A stretch of DNA of 64,000 nucleotides from Codonopsis lanceolata (lineage: Eukaryota; Streptophyta; Magnoliopsida; Asterales; Campanulaceae). The notes beneath the pieces were generated by a model. It was not told the origin of the DNA. It did not search any database and saw only the letters and a list, made by a program, of their open reading frames with translations. Within the stretch, counting starts at the first letter, position 1. Every line of letters begins with the position of its first letter. Both the position numbers and the translations under genes were made by a program. The DNA lies in assembly GCA_013146195.2 (NCBI GenBank), contig CM028377.1, positions 105,812,094-105,876,093 on the forward strand, read 5' to 3'. This document shows positions 23,861-35,170 of this stretch, piece by piece.

Positions 23861-24649
23861 CCGACGAAGCATTCATTTCGAGAAGATAGAGATGAGAGAG
23901 ACGCAACGAGCCAATCGAACCTTGCGAGGCGATAGACAGATAGGCGATGGCAGATAGGTGATGGCGGAGGAAGATGATAGAACTGATTTCATGTGTTTGT
24001 GAGGGACGTTAACGGGTGAAAGGCTATCTAGGTTGAGAAGGGTGTTTTGGGAAGTATATATCCTTTTTGGTCAATGACCATAAAAGATAAATTGATGGGT
24101 TTTTGGTCATATTTGAGCATATCGTATCTAGGGCAACACTCCATCCGTTTTCAAAATATTGTTTTTTTGGACCCGATATATCATTTAAGAAAAACTAATC
24201 GACTCTTATATAAATATTTGTATTTTTCTTACTTTTAAATTATACCCTTAAGATTATACCCTCATAACTCTTTTTTTTAAATTCCCTCCAATAGTTCGAT
24301 CAAACTTTAAAAAATTTCAAATTAGTATGATTAAGGTTTTAAATAGGTCAGTGGTGGTCCCACTAAATTGAAGAGAAAAATATCGCATATTGATAGGCTG
24401 AGCTGGAAGAAAGGAAAAACTCCATCTTATAATTATGATTTATTTATAAGATCGTCTTACAGAAAATTTATACATTTTTTTAATGAGATTTTCATCATTT
24501 GTTATTTTTAGTTTATTTTGGTAGATAGGTAACTAGGAAGATCGAAGGATAATTATACTACGACTAACATGATTTTTCTAAAGATCCAAAAAACTTCATC
24601 GTAAAAAATGTTGGCTATAATAATAATAATTTTTTTTTTTGTGAAAATA

Positions 24650-24943
24650 TTCTCTCAGTTTTTAAATTATTGTCTATCTTTTTTTTTTGTCCGTTCTTAA
24701 ATAATTGTTTTTTTCAAAATTTTCAGTTTTTAAATAATTATTATCTTTCAAAATTTTTCCTTTTACAAAAACACTTTTACCACTTCACCATTATTTTTTC
24801 TACCTACTTTAATTATGACCACATACTCCAAGACATTAAAAAAAACTACACATTACACCAATATTTCTAATCCGATCAATTCGTTTTCCTTAAACGATGT
24901 ATCAGATCAACCAAGACAATATTTTGATAATGGAAGGAGGGAG
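24650..24943. mobile_element. Stowaway-like MITE upstream of P450 copy 2
   Basis: Counterpart of 5141-5435. It starts TTCTCTCAGTTTT and ends TGGAAGGAGGGAG, with TA on both sides (24648-24649 and 24944-24945). It ends 18 bp before the outer ATG at 24962. Confidence 0.72.
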
Positions 24944-24961
24944 TAGTATATTTGAAGTAAG

Positions 24962-26615
24962 TTGAATAAAGAGATAGCGACCAGCATTTCTTTCGTAATG
25001 GATCTCAAATTCATCTTCTTCCTCATCACATTCCTCATCTTCTTTTGGTTCTTGTTCAGAAAGTTCATTGAATCACTAGGAACACATACTAAAAATAGAA
25101 ATCCAAAGTTACCCCCCGGGCCTCCAAAGCTACCTCTCATTGGTAGCATGCTTTCCTTAGCCAGTTCAAAATTGCCCCATCGTATTTTTTCGGATTTGTC
25201 AAACAAGTACGGTCCTCTTGTTCACATACAACTAGGTGAAATCTCGGCAATCATTGTATCGTCCCCTCGACTAGCCAAACAAGTATTGAAAACCCACGAT
25301 CTCGCCGATCGGCGGATCTTTTAGCGACTAAGATCGTCGGGTACAATTATTCCGACATAGCCTTTGCTCCCTATGGTGCATACTGGAGACAAATGCGTAA
25401 ACTCTGTACTTTGGAATTACTTAGTGCCAAGAAAGTACAAGAATTTCGGTCTATCCGAGAGCATGAAGTTTCGCACCTCGTAAACTATATCAGATCGTTT
25501 GGATCATCATTGCCGATAAACCTCAGCGAGAAGATTTACATGTTGTCGAATACTATAACTTGTAGAGCGGTATTTGGAGAGCGATGCAAAGATCAAGAAA
25601 CAATGATAAGGGTAATACAAGATATTGTGTATCTTGGAGGAGGTTTTCAAGTGGCTGATTTGTTTCCATCTTGGAAATTCCTTCCTGTACTTAGTGGGAT
25701 TAAGCCCAAATTACTCAACCTACGGCAGAAAGCTGGCGAGGTGATCGACGATTCCATTAAGGATCATATGGAGAAGCACTTGAACATGAAACGAGAGCCA
25801 AACAACGAAGATCTACTTGATGTTCTTTTGAGAATTAGGGACACTGGTGGTCTCGAGTTTCCGATTACATCTGACAACATCAAAGCAGTAGTTATGGTTA
25901 GTATTGATTAGTTAATTAACTTGTCAAACATGTTAATTTATTACTAGAATTAGATCACTTTATTAACTTCCATAGCATAATATGTTATGTGATTCAGCAA
26001 TTGTTCGGAGCTGGCACTGATACATCATCGACAGTAATCGAATGGGCTATGTCAGAGATGATGAGGAATCCGAGAGTGATGCACAAGGCACAAGAAGAGT
26101 TGAGACGAGCACTCGAGGGGAAGAAAATTATGAATGAAGTCGATATTCAAGGTTTGCACTACTTAAAGCTAGTAATCAAAGAAACACTACGGTTGCACCC
26201 GCCGTTTCCACTATTAATCCCTAGAGAGTGTAGAGAGGCGTGCGAGATTGATGGGTACGATATACCCATCAAGACGAAACTAATCGTGAATGCTTGGGAT
26301 CTAGGAAGAGATCCCGAATACTGGCACGATGCCGAGAGCTTTGAGCCTGAGAGATTTGAGACAAATTGTATCGATTTTCGAGGAACGAATTTCGAGTACA
26401 TCCCGTTCGGGGCCGGGAAGAGAATATGTCCCGGGATTACATTTGGTTTGGCTAATGTAGAGCTAACATTGGCTCAACTTCTCTATCATTTTGACTGGAA
26501 GCTCCCTGGTTGTATCAAACCTGAAGAACTTGACATGGAAGAGGGATTTGGAGCTGCTGCTAAGAGAAAAAATAATTTGTTTCTCATTGCCATTCCTCAT
26601 ACTCAAAGTGGTTAA
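24962..26615 (+). pseudogene. CYP71-family cytochrome P450, copy 2, frameshifted in exon 1
   Basis: Exon 1 is 24962-25896 (or from the methionine at 24998), exon 2 is 25998-26615, with the same GTTAGT...TTCAG intron as copy 1. Exon 2 is complete: FGAGTDTSS I-helix, KETLR, PERF and FGAGKRICPG haem-binding loop, then a normal C-terminus (206 codons with stop). Exon 1 is 7 bases shorter than in copy 1 around 25304-25318: a CTTTCG-like hexamer and one C of GGCCGG are missing. The frame stops at 25322, about 120 codons in, and resumes in another frame from about 25325. The break lies in the N-terminal third (after KTHDLA), before the C-helix WRQMRK. If this shift is an error, the gene would be an intact ER-bound monooxygenase of unknown substrate. 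Confidence 0.9.
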
Positions 26616-27247
26616 AGAAAATTTACCAAAAGGATCCATGTAATAATACCCTATTCGTTTCAAAATATAAGTGTTCTTTGTTAAGTTAACAATTTCCTCG
26701 AATATAAAGATATAACCCGACTCTATGCTATGCTAGGTTCCTTAAAAGTATATGTTAGTCGTGTCAAATTAATTTGTTCATGTTTTTCATCGTACAATTA
26801 ATACGTTTATTAGAAACAATTTACTTAAAAAATCTTTTTGAAAATTGAAAAAAGAACATTTACTTAATTCCGTTTCAAACAAATAGTCTAATATTTTATT
26901 TTTGGACTAACTTTTTTAAAATTATACTTACAATTTTCATAATCTTTTATATTTACTTACGTCCACTTGTGTTGAAAGCGTATTGTTATATTTAAGTAGT
27001 TTTTGGTGAAAATTAGAAATAGAAATGTGTTTGGTAATTGTTTTTATTTCTATAAAAATAAAAATATTTCTCATTTTCTCCCAAAATTTAAAAATTAAAA
27101 AAAATCGTTTCTCAGGGAATAGAAACTATTTTTGTTCAAAACATAAAACGTTCAAATTAAATAAGATCCAATTTTCAAATTTCGGGAAACGAAAAATTCT
27201 CAACCATAAATTTGTTTCTTATAAAATATAATTAAAAAAAAGAAATA

Positions 27248-27513
27248 CTTCCTTCGTTCCTAAATTATCGTCCTAGTTGACTCAGCGCATATATTAAGAA
27301 AAAACAATTGACTTGATTATTTATATTGGCTTAATGTGTAGTTTCTTTTAAAGCTCATGTGTATATGGCCCATAATTAAAGTAAGTTGAAAAAGTAAGGG
27401 TAAAGTGGTAAAAATGATGTTTTAATGTTCTATAAAAGTAAGTTTTAAGCTAAAATATTATTTTGAGACGAATGAAAAAAAAAAAAAAAAAAGAGAATTT
27501 AGGGAGGGAGGAA
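27248..27513. mobile_element. Stowaway-like MITE, right-arm counterpart of 2580-2834
   Basis: It starts CTTCCTTCGTTCC after TA (27246-27247) and ends near AGGGAGGGAGGAA. The right end is slightly altered, with an A-run of about 17, so its last bases are uncertain. Confidence 0.7.
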
Positions 27514-28466
27514 TCAGGTATTACAAATCAAAAAGAATCCTGGATCACAGCATCTTTCTCGTTGAAAACTTTGTTTCTGTTATTTTGGCTAAAAACAAGA
27601 GGATTTTAATGGATCATTTCAAATCCAAGTGACAACGACAGACTCTGGATCAGCCGGCAAATCATTATATAAATCCTTGAATTTGTAAATGTGGTATAAT
27701 ATTAAAAGTTAGACTACGTGATATTATTATAAGATTTAATGTTAGCGTCGTTTCATTAAATTTAATTAAATTTTTACATTATTGGAGTATCTTTTTCTTA
27801 ATAGCTTAAAATCTTTTTTAGAGTTTTTTTACCACGTTTAAAATCCACAGTTGATATTCTATCAATCACATTATTCCTAAATACACTAACTCTCCCCCAA
27901 CTTATTAGGTGAGTATTAACACGCTTCCATTCATCTCTTTCTCACCTTTCTCCTTCTCTATTGGTCTTTTTTCTAGTATTTGTTTCGTTTCAAAATTTTT
28001 GTTCAAAAATCTAAAGAAGGTGGCAAAAATTGAAATTTTTTTTGGCTTGATCAAAACATCCAATTTTTGACCAAAATATTGATGTAACGGAGTGGAGAGT
28101 CTACAAATTAAATAAACAACCCAATTGACATCATCTATTTGATGATGGTATAGTTTCCCACTTTTTTCATTTTCTTTTTCAATTAATTTAGTGTATTTTT
28201 TGTACTATCATTTCCGTTTTTTATTATTTATAACTTAAATCATGGGTATATTGATAATATTAAAAAGTGTAACAAGACTTTATTTAAATAAAAATAATTG
28301 ATATAATCAAAATAAATAATATTTTTTTCATAAAATATAAAATTTAAAAGTATAAATATTTTATTTCAATTGCGGTAGGAAAAAAAAAGAAATATATTGG
28401 TAGTTATGTTTGTTAGTTAAAATATCTTAAATTCAAAGGGTTATATAGGAGGATGCTTATTGGAGT

Positions 28467-31400
28467 CAGAGGCAGACGGAAGACAAAGGGTCTGGGGGCA
28501 GTTGCCCCCACTTGGAGAAATTTTTGTTGAAGGATTTTTTTTAAAAAATAATTAGTTATAATATATACAATTTGCCCCCACCTGAATAAAGTATATACAA
28601 TTTGTCCCCACCTGAAAATTTGAATTTTTTTTTACTTACCTGTGTAAATTTGTAAATCGTAACCCAAAAGCCAAAACCGGAAAACCATTTTCCCAAAATT
28701 TGAAATTTGTAACCCAAAATCTCGAGTCTCAAGTCACAAACCCTCGGCGATTGGTGAACACCGAACAGGCTGAGGCTACAGCTTCAGGAATCAAGCTTCA
28801 GTCGTCTACCCGTCTTCTATTCTGCTCTCTAGTCTCAGCCTCTCACTCTCTGTCTCTGCAGCTCTGCTCCAAGCGAACCAAGTCACCGACCAAGCTTCCG
28901 GCTCCAGCCTCCAGTCCACTACAGATCCAGAGTCCAGCCGGCAGCCGCTAGCCCGCTAGTGACGAGTGAGACTCTCCATTTTCCAAAGACTCCAATCGGA
29001 CCAATCCATCTGCTGCTCGTGGATCGCCTGCTTGCCTGCTCTGCCTCTGCATCTCACCGCTCACGTTCTTCACTGCCACTGGTTAGGCAGGTCACTAGGT
29101 CAGCCCCTAACCCTAAGTCCGTAACTCTAAACTCACTAATTAAACATTTAAAATTTTAAACCCCTTTACTCCTTTAGGCCTTTACGGGCCATGGCTTTAC
29201 CCAATACCCAGTTAGTGAAGTTACCCTTTGTCCTTTTCCTAGTTTCCCTTTGGCCTTTTTTTACTCAGTCTCAGTTAGTTAGTAATTACCCTTTTGAGTT
29301 TTGACTTTTGGATTGTTAACTGTGATTGTGATTTTTTATTTGTGATTTGTGAATGTCATATTTGTTTTGTGATTGTGAATTTCTAAATTATAATTGTCTA
29401 AATCAAAATATGATTGTATTAATTTCAAAATTATAATTGTGATTTAAATTTTAAAAATTAAAATAACCCTAATTTTAAAATAACCCTAATTTGAAATAAC
29501 TATAATTGAATATTTAATTTATGTAATTGTGAATTGTGATTTGTGAATTTGTGATAGATGATACTATATAATATTGTTTTATTTACTAAATTTGTGTGTT
29601 CAATATCTTGGTAAGAAAAATTTATTTATTTAATCTGAAATTATGACATTTTAATTTGGGGGTTGAAGTAGTTGATTTATGAGATTTTTTTTATTTGTGT
29701 AGATTTCCAAATTGTGGTTGATTTGAAGGAATTTGGTTTTAGTGATTATGGAGAAATTTTATAAACGGAAACTAGCAGAAGAATTTGGAACACGTAGTGC
29801 ATCCAGTAGTTCATCTGTTGGTAATCAACGGTCTCAGTCTATGCCTGTTACTTCAGCTACGAAAGAATTAGTTGATTTGAATAGTCTTCCATCAGATACC
29901 GCAGAAAGAAAAAAGTTATTTGAATACAACCCCAACCAGATTGATGAAATTAGGAGAGCTTATTTATTGAAGGGGCCTTGTCAACCCCGTGGCCATGATA
30001 TTTCCCTCAAAAACAAATGAGAACTAAACTGCGTCGTTTTAATTCGGATTGGTTTGATCAATATGCTAATTGGTTAGAGTATAACATGAAAGAAGATAAA
30101 GCATATTGTATGTGTTGCGATATGTTTAGAGATAAAATCAGTAATAAAGGTGGTGGTGAAACATTTATAAGTGAAGGCTTTTGTGCTTGGAATAAAAAAA
30201 GAAAGGTTGAATGTCCATGTTGGTGCGGTAAATAGTAATCATAATATGTCGGTAAAGAAGTGTGAGGATTTAATGAGACAAAAACAATCTATTGTGGTTG
30301 CCCTTCATAGACAATCAGACATTGTAAGAAATGACTATCGAATTCGATTATGTGTTTCATTAATTGATTCTTGTAGATTTTTATTGAACCAAGGGTTGGC
30401 TTTTCATGGTCATGATGAGACCGAAGATTCTTCAAATAGAGGGATTTTTCTTGAATTGATTAAATTTTGTGCTGATCAAAACGATTCTGTTCGTAAAGTT
30501 GTTATGGGAAATGTTCAAAAAAATTGTCAAATGATATCTCCTCACATTCAAAAGGATATTGTTCATTGTTTTGCACAAGAGATAGTACGAAAAATAATTG
30601 AGGAGATCAAAGCTGATTTATTTTCATTATTGGTGGATGAGTCTAGTGATGTATCTGGCAAAGAACAAATGGCTGTGGTTTTGCGATTTGTTAACTCTTG
30701 TGGAAATGTTCAAGAGAGGTTTATTTGTGTTGTGCATGTGATGGAGACTTCTGCTTTGTCTTTGAAATCTGCTATTGATAATTTGCTTGCTGATATTGGT
30801 TTGAGTTTGATGAAAATTCGGGGTCAAGGCTATGTTGGTGCAAGTAATATGAACGGTGAATTCAGAGGGTTGAAGACTTTGATTATGAATGAAAATCCGT
30901 CTGCATATTATGTTCATTGTTTTGCTCATCAACTTCAATTAGCTCTTGTTGTTGTGGCTAGGAAAAATGTTGATATTGCAGACCTTTTAAACATGATTTC
31001 CTCTTTATTAAATGTTGTTGGAGTATCTTGTAAGCGTAAAGACATTATTCGACAAAAACAAGCAGAAAAAATGGCGGAAGGAATCGAGAGTGGTTTGCTT
31101 GAGACGAGGAGGGGATTAAATCAAGAATTAAGTCTTAAGAGAGCTGTAGATACACGTTGGGAGTTTCATTATAAATCATTGTTGAACTTGGTTGCTTTGT
31201 TTTCTTCTGTTATTGAAGTTCTTGAAGTTGTTTCGTGTGATGCTACAGATTCATCGAAAAAAGCACAAGCATTTGGTTTATTGGGATATTTGAAATCATT
31301 TGATTTTGTCTTTAATTTGTAATTGATGTTGACTGTACTTTCGTTCGCAAATGAGTTGTCATTAGTTTTGCAAAGGAAAGATACAAATATTTTGAATGCT

Positions 31401-32198
31401 ATGACACTTGTTAAAGTAACTACGCAGAAATTGAAAGCAGCAAGAAATGATGGATGAAAATCTATTCTAGGCAAGATTACTGGTTTTTGTAATGAGAACA
31501 AGATTGATTGTGTGGATATGAATGTTGAATATGTTAATCGTCACCGTCCTCGGCGTAAGACAAACATTACTAACGATTTTCATTATCGTGTAGAATGTTT
31601 TAATGTCATTATGGATCAGCAAATTTTAGAGATTAATGATCGATTCAATGAGGTCAATTCTGAGTTGCTTCTTTGTGTTGCTTGTTTGAATCCAAGTAAT
31701 GATTTTGTTGATTTCAATATAGCAAAATTGGTAAAAATGACTCAGTTTTATCCTGATGACTTCTCTCTAGTTGATTGTATGATGCTTGAAAATCAACTAG
31801 AGACATATATTATGGATTTGCGATCAGATGACAGATTCAGTAGATTGGAGGGGCTTGTTGATCTATCAACATTGCTTGTGCAAACACGGAAACACTTGTC
31901 GTACCCATTGGTGTGTCGACTTTTGAAGTTCGCATTGATTTTGCCGGTAGCAACAGCAAGCGTGGAAAGATGCTTCTCTGCAATGAATATTGTTAAGACG
32001 GATCTACGAAACCGAATTTGTGATCAATTTTTAATGATTGTCTTGTATGTTTTTTTGAAAAAGATTTGCTTAGGAGTGTTACAAATGATGATGTAATTAA
32101 ACGTTTTCAAAATATGAAAACGCGTAGGGGACAATTATGATTTGTAAACTTTATTAAATTTGTGCACCCGGTTGGAAAAATTTCTGCGTCCACCACTG
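28467..32198 (+). mobile_element. hAT-superfamily DNA transposon with 8-bp target duplication
   Basis: ATTGGAGT is duplicated exactly at 28459-28466 and 32199-32206, the 8-bp length typical of hAT. The ends are imperfect inverted repeats: CAGAGGCAGACGGA at the left, and CAGTGGTGGACGCAG as the complement of the right end. The element is 3732 bp with a transposase-derived ORF in the expected orientation. The homologous site in the left arm (1187-1194) is empty, proving insertion after the two arms diverged. 28700-29160 is a C-rich leader with chance ORFs. 29160-29740 has no coding signal. Confidence 0.92.
29745..32140 (+). pseudogene. hAT transposase (TTF-type zinc finger plus C-terminal dimerisation), broken
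   Basis: It starts at MEKFYKRK (29748 region). A TTF-type zinc finger region (FNSDWFDQYANWLEY...YCMCCDMFR) lies at 30040-30150, then LNVHVGAVNSNH, an RNase-H-fold core with VDESSDVSGKEQMAVV and HCFAHQLQLALV, and the hAT dimerisation signature VATASVERCFSAMNIVK at about 31945-31995. Lesions: frame changes near 30010 and 30190-30230, in-frame stops at 31320 (TAA) and 31455 (TGA), and a shift near 32030, after which the expected C-terminus (EKDLLRSVTNDDVIKRF) continues in another frame to a stop at 32138. The protein cannot be made, so the copy is immobile unless helped in trans. Confidence 0.88.
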
Positions 32199-32735
32199 AT
32201 TGGAGTTAAAACATTCTTAAACGGCCTCTAAAATGATTTAAGGGGTTGTATAAATAGTGTTCTAGGGTGCAACCATTGTGGATGTTTTTAGATCAAATAT
32301 GTTTTTATTTTAAATAATGACGTAGACTTTCGAAATTACCACTAACTTAATTAACTAACGGCTCTAACATTAAAATTTGTAATAATATTAGAAGCTCTAG
32401 CTCGTAATATTATCTAGCTTTGTAGATTGATCAGGGACGACAATAGTTTGTAACAAACTAACAATCTTAGGATTTCCGAAGAAATAACGAATCTAAGAAC
32501 TTCGAGCATTTAAAAAAAATGTTGCTTTGAGAGCACTTAATTTCTAATGTTACCAAGTTGAGCTGGTGGTATCTCTGCCCGTTTTAGTCTTACCGGTGTC
32601 CGATTACATTTATATAGATCTTTCCACCATTTAATCAAATTTGATTTTTCCCAAAGTACACCAACTTAATAATATTAATTAATTACAAAAAAAAATGGAA
32701 AATATCAAAAAATCCCACTAAAGAATAATATATCC

Positions 32736-34321
32736 AAAAAGTCTAAAAAAATATTTTTCAATATAAAAAGTCATAAAGTTAAACTCTTAATACCAAAAAA
32801 TTCAAAACTTAACGTTCCTTCTACATCGTTAGATTATAGTGTTTTATTTGAAAGGAATTAAACTTATTTTTAACTTCAATGATTTTAATGATTCATTATT
32901 TTAAATAAAATAATAATTATTGTTATTATAATAGTAATAAACATTACCAACAACAAATAACATACTATAATAATAACAATAATGTGAAAAAAAAATTCTA
33001 TTAATAATCATATTGTTATTATAAATACTGCTATTATTATTTATATTATTATTATCATTATTATTACTACTATGACTACTAATAGTACTACCACAATTTC
33101 ATTAAGTGTAAAGATTAGTACTCGCTCAGTTTTCAAATTATTATCTACCTTTCATTTTTCATCCATTCTTAAATAATTGTTTTTTTTTTCAAAACATTTT
33201 CTTTTAGAAATACACTTTTATCATTTTATCCTTACTTTTTTTACCTACTTTAATTATGACTACATATTCAAGGGTATTAAAAGAAAAGATGCATTTCACA
33301 AATATTTATAATCTAAACAATTTATTTTTTTCTTAAACGGTGGACCGGATCAACCCAAAAAATATTTTGAAAAAAGAGGGAGTATTAGATTTTATAGATC
33401 GAATATTTTTTTGGGATCGTTGTGAAATGAATTACTATTATATTAGATTGAATAGTATTAGCTTATATTAGATTGAATAGTATTAGATTGACTATTTTGG
33501 GGATCGTCGCATTGGGAGTACTAATAATGTTAATAAATATTACTATTATATTAATAGTATTATTTTTATAATAATAGTACAATTTTGATTATCATTATCA
33601 TAAATGAAGAAAGAAATAATTTTTCGTATAAATGAAAACTTGTAACATGATGCGTTCGTAAATATGTTATATTTTGAACTTTTTGGTATTTAAATTATGA
33701 TTTTGGGACTTTTTGGGTACAAGAATTATTTTTGGGACTTTTTGGATATGAGAATTTTTTGGTGGAGCTTTCTACTATTTTTCCTAAAAAAAAACCTTGT
33801 CCCGGGTTTTAATATTCAAACTTTTAAACCTCCATCTTGTTTTTTATTTTTCAATTCAAACCATCCGTCTGTTAGATATTATTCGTTATAACAGAACACT
33901 GATTATCACTTGGCAGATCACTGATCACACAAAGCCCACATAGCGTTGGCAGGAGAGTTCGGTTGTTTCCCACCATTTACTTGAGAGGGGATATTCTATA
34001 ACACTGTCTTACACATCATAATTCGTAAGACGGAACACCACACTCTTACAACTCAACCCACTAATGCACGGTTACTTGCATTAGAAAAATATGTCTTATA
34101 AAAAATACATGTAAAATGGTGTTTCTTATGCTTTTGCCTTTCCTTGAAACTAATTGCATAAAAAACCTTATACTTTGAAATCGATTTCAAATTAAACCTT
34201 TTATGTACCTATTTCATCTTTCAAATTCCAAATCAAATATAACCCTTTCATACTCTTTCATTTCATGTTAATCATCATAAATAGATCTTATTATTGTATA
34301 ATACTATTATTAGAATATAGC
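32736..34321. other. No gene; AT-rich intergenic sequence with ATT-rich tracts
   Basis: 32900-33120 and 33420-33600 are rich in ATT/AAT trinucleotides and near-repeats (ATTAGATTGAATAGTATTAG). No conserved coding stretch is seen. One Stowaway-like element lies inside, listed separately. Confidence 0.5.
33121..33382. mobile_element. Stowaway-like MITE
   Basis: It starts CTCGCTCAGTTTTCAAA and ends TTTGAAAAAAGAGGGAG, with TA at 33119-33120 and 33383-33384. Related to the P450-proximal MITE at 5141. Confidence 0.75.
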
Positions 34322-35153
34322 CAAAGTTCTAAAAATCGTTAAGCGTCCGCTAGGCGGCACACTAGTGCCTAGGGCCTAGGGGATTAGTCGGGGCGTAATC
34401 AGGGTCTAGAATTAAGGCATGATTACCTTTTTTTTTCTTCATAATTTACATCAAAGATCAAACACATTGACTACAAATTTAATTATTTTTTTATATTTGT
34501 CATTTTATCAAACACTTGTCTATATTTGTAAAATGAACAAAAATATACAAACCTACCACTAATCCCAATTCCCAACAACCCCAAAGCAATAAACTAGCCA
34601 AATTTAGAACTAAAAAAAAATATTACTCCACCTACCTACTCCACCTACAACCTACAGTCTAACCTATCCTCCCTAGTCTCTCCTCATTCTAAATTCTGAG
34701 TCCCGAGACAACCCCCTTCTTCTTCATCTTTTTTTTTCTTCTTATTTTTTTTTCTCTCTAACCGGAATCCCTTTTTCTTCCTTTCGTTTTTTTCTTCTTT
34801 CTTTCCGGCAGACCGATTCTTCTCATTTTTTCATCCTCAAATCTATTTCCTCCTAGATCTAACCCTTTAATCTATCCTCTCTCTCAGCCCACCGAATATC
34901 CACAAAATCGAACCCCTATTCTTTCTACCTCCCTCTCTTTCTCACCATTATCACTCCCCATTCCTTCTCCAATTCGCCCCCTTCCTTCTCCGGTCACCGC
35001 ACGCCACAAAATCAAAGCTACAAAAATAAATTAAGGTCGGCAGGGTTTGGCGTAGGCACTGACTTGGCCGATTAGGCGGCGACTAAGAAACTCGCGGCGA
35101 TGGAGAGATGCCTAGCACCTAGGCGGAGCTAGGTAGGGAGTTTTAGAACACTG
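34322..35153. mobile_element. Non-autonomous hAT-like element with aged target duplication
   Basis: The left end CAAAGTTCTAAAAATC and the right end GAGTTTTAGAACACTG are imperfect inverted repeats. The flanks AATATAGC (34314-34321) and AACATAAC (35154-35161) agree at 6 of 8 positions, both differences being transitions, as expected of an old 8-bp duplication. Subterminal GGCG-rich motifs (CTAGGCGGC, CTAGGCGGAGC) occur at both ends. The interior has a CT-rich stretch (34620-34990) and no ORF. Confidence 0.6.
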
Positions 35154-35170
35154 AACATAACTACTAACTA

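Larger units (their letters stand above)
23364..32735 (-). repeat. Right arm of large inverted repeat
   Basis: The reverse complement of 661-6751, enlarged by a 3.7-kb hAT insertion and lacking the left arm's insertions at 1972-2395. The first base after the gap (AGTTCTCACGGACAATGG) pairs with 6751, so the inner end of homology coincides with a contig end. The outer end (about 32735) pairs with 661. Stretches without a listed element (23861-24649, 26616-27247, 27514-28458) show no gene. Confidence 0.93.

Noticed and set aside
28700..29159. Ser-rich ORFs in the C-rich leader of the hAT element
   Set aside because: Upstream of the transposase inside the transposon, no domain, overlapping frames; more likely 5' leader.
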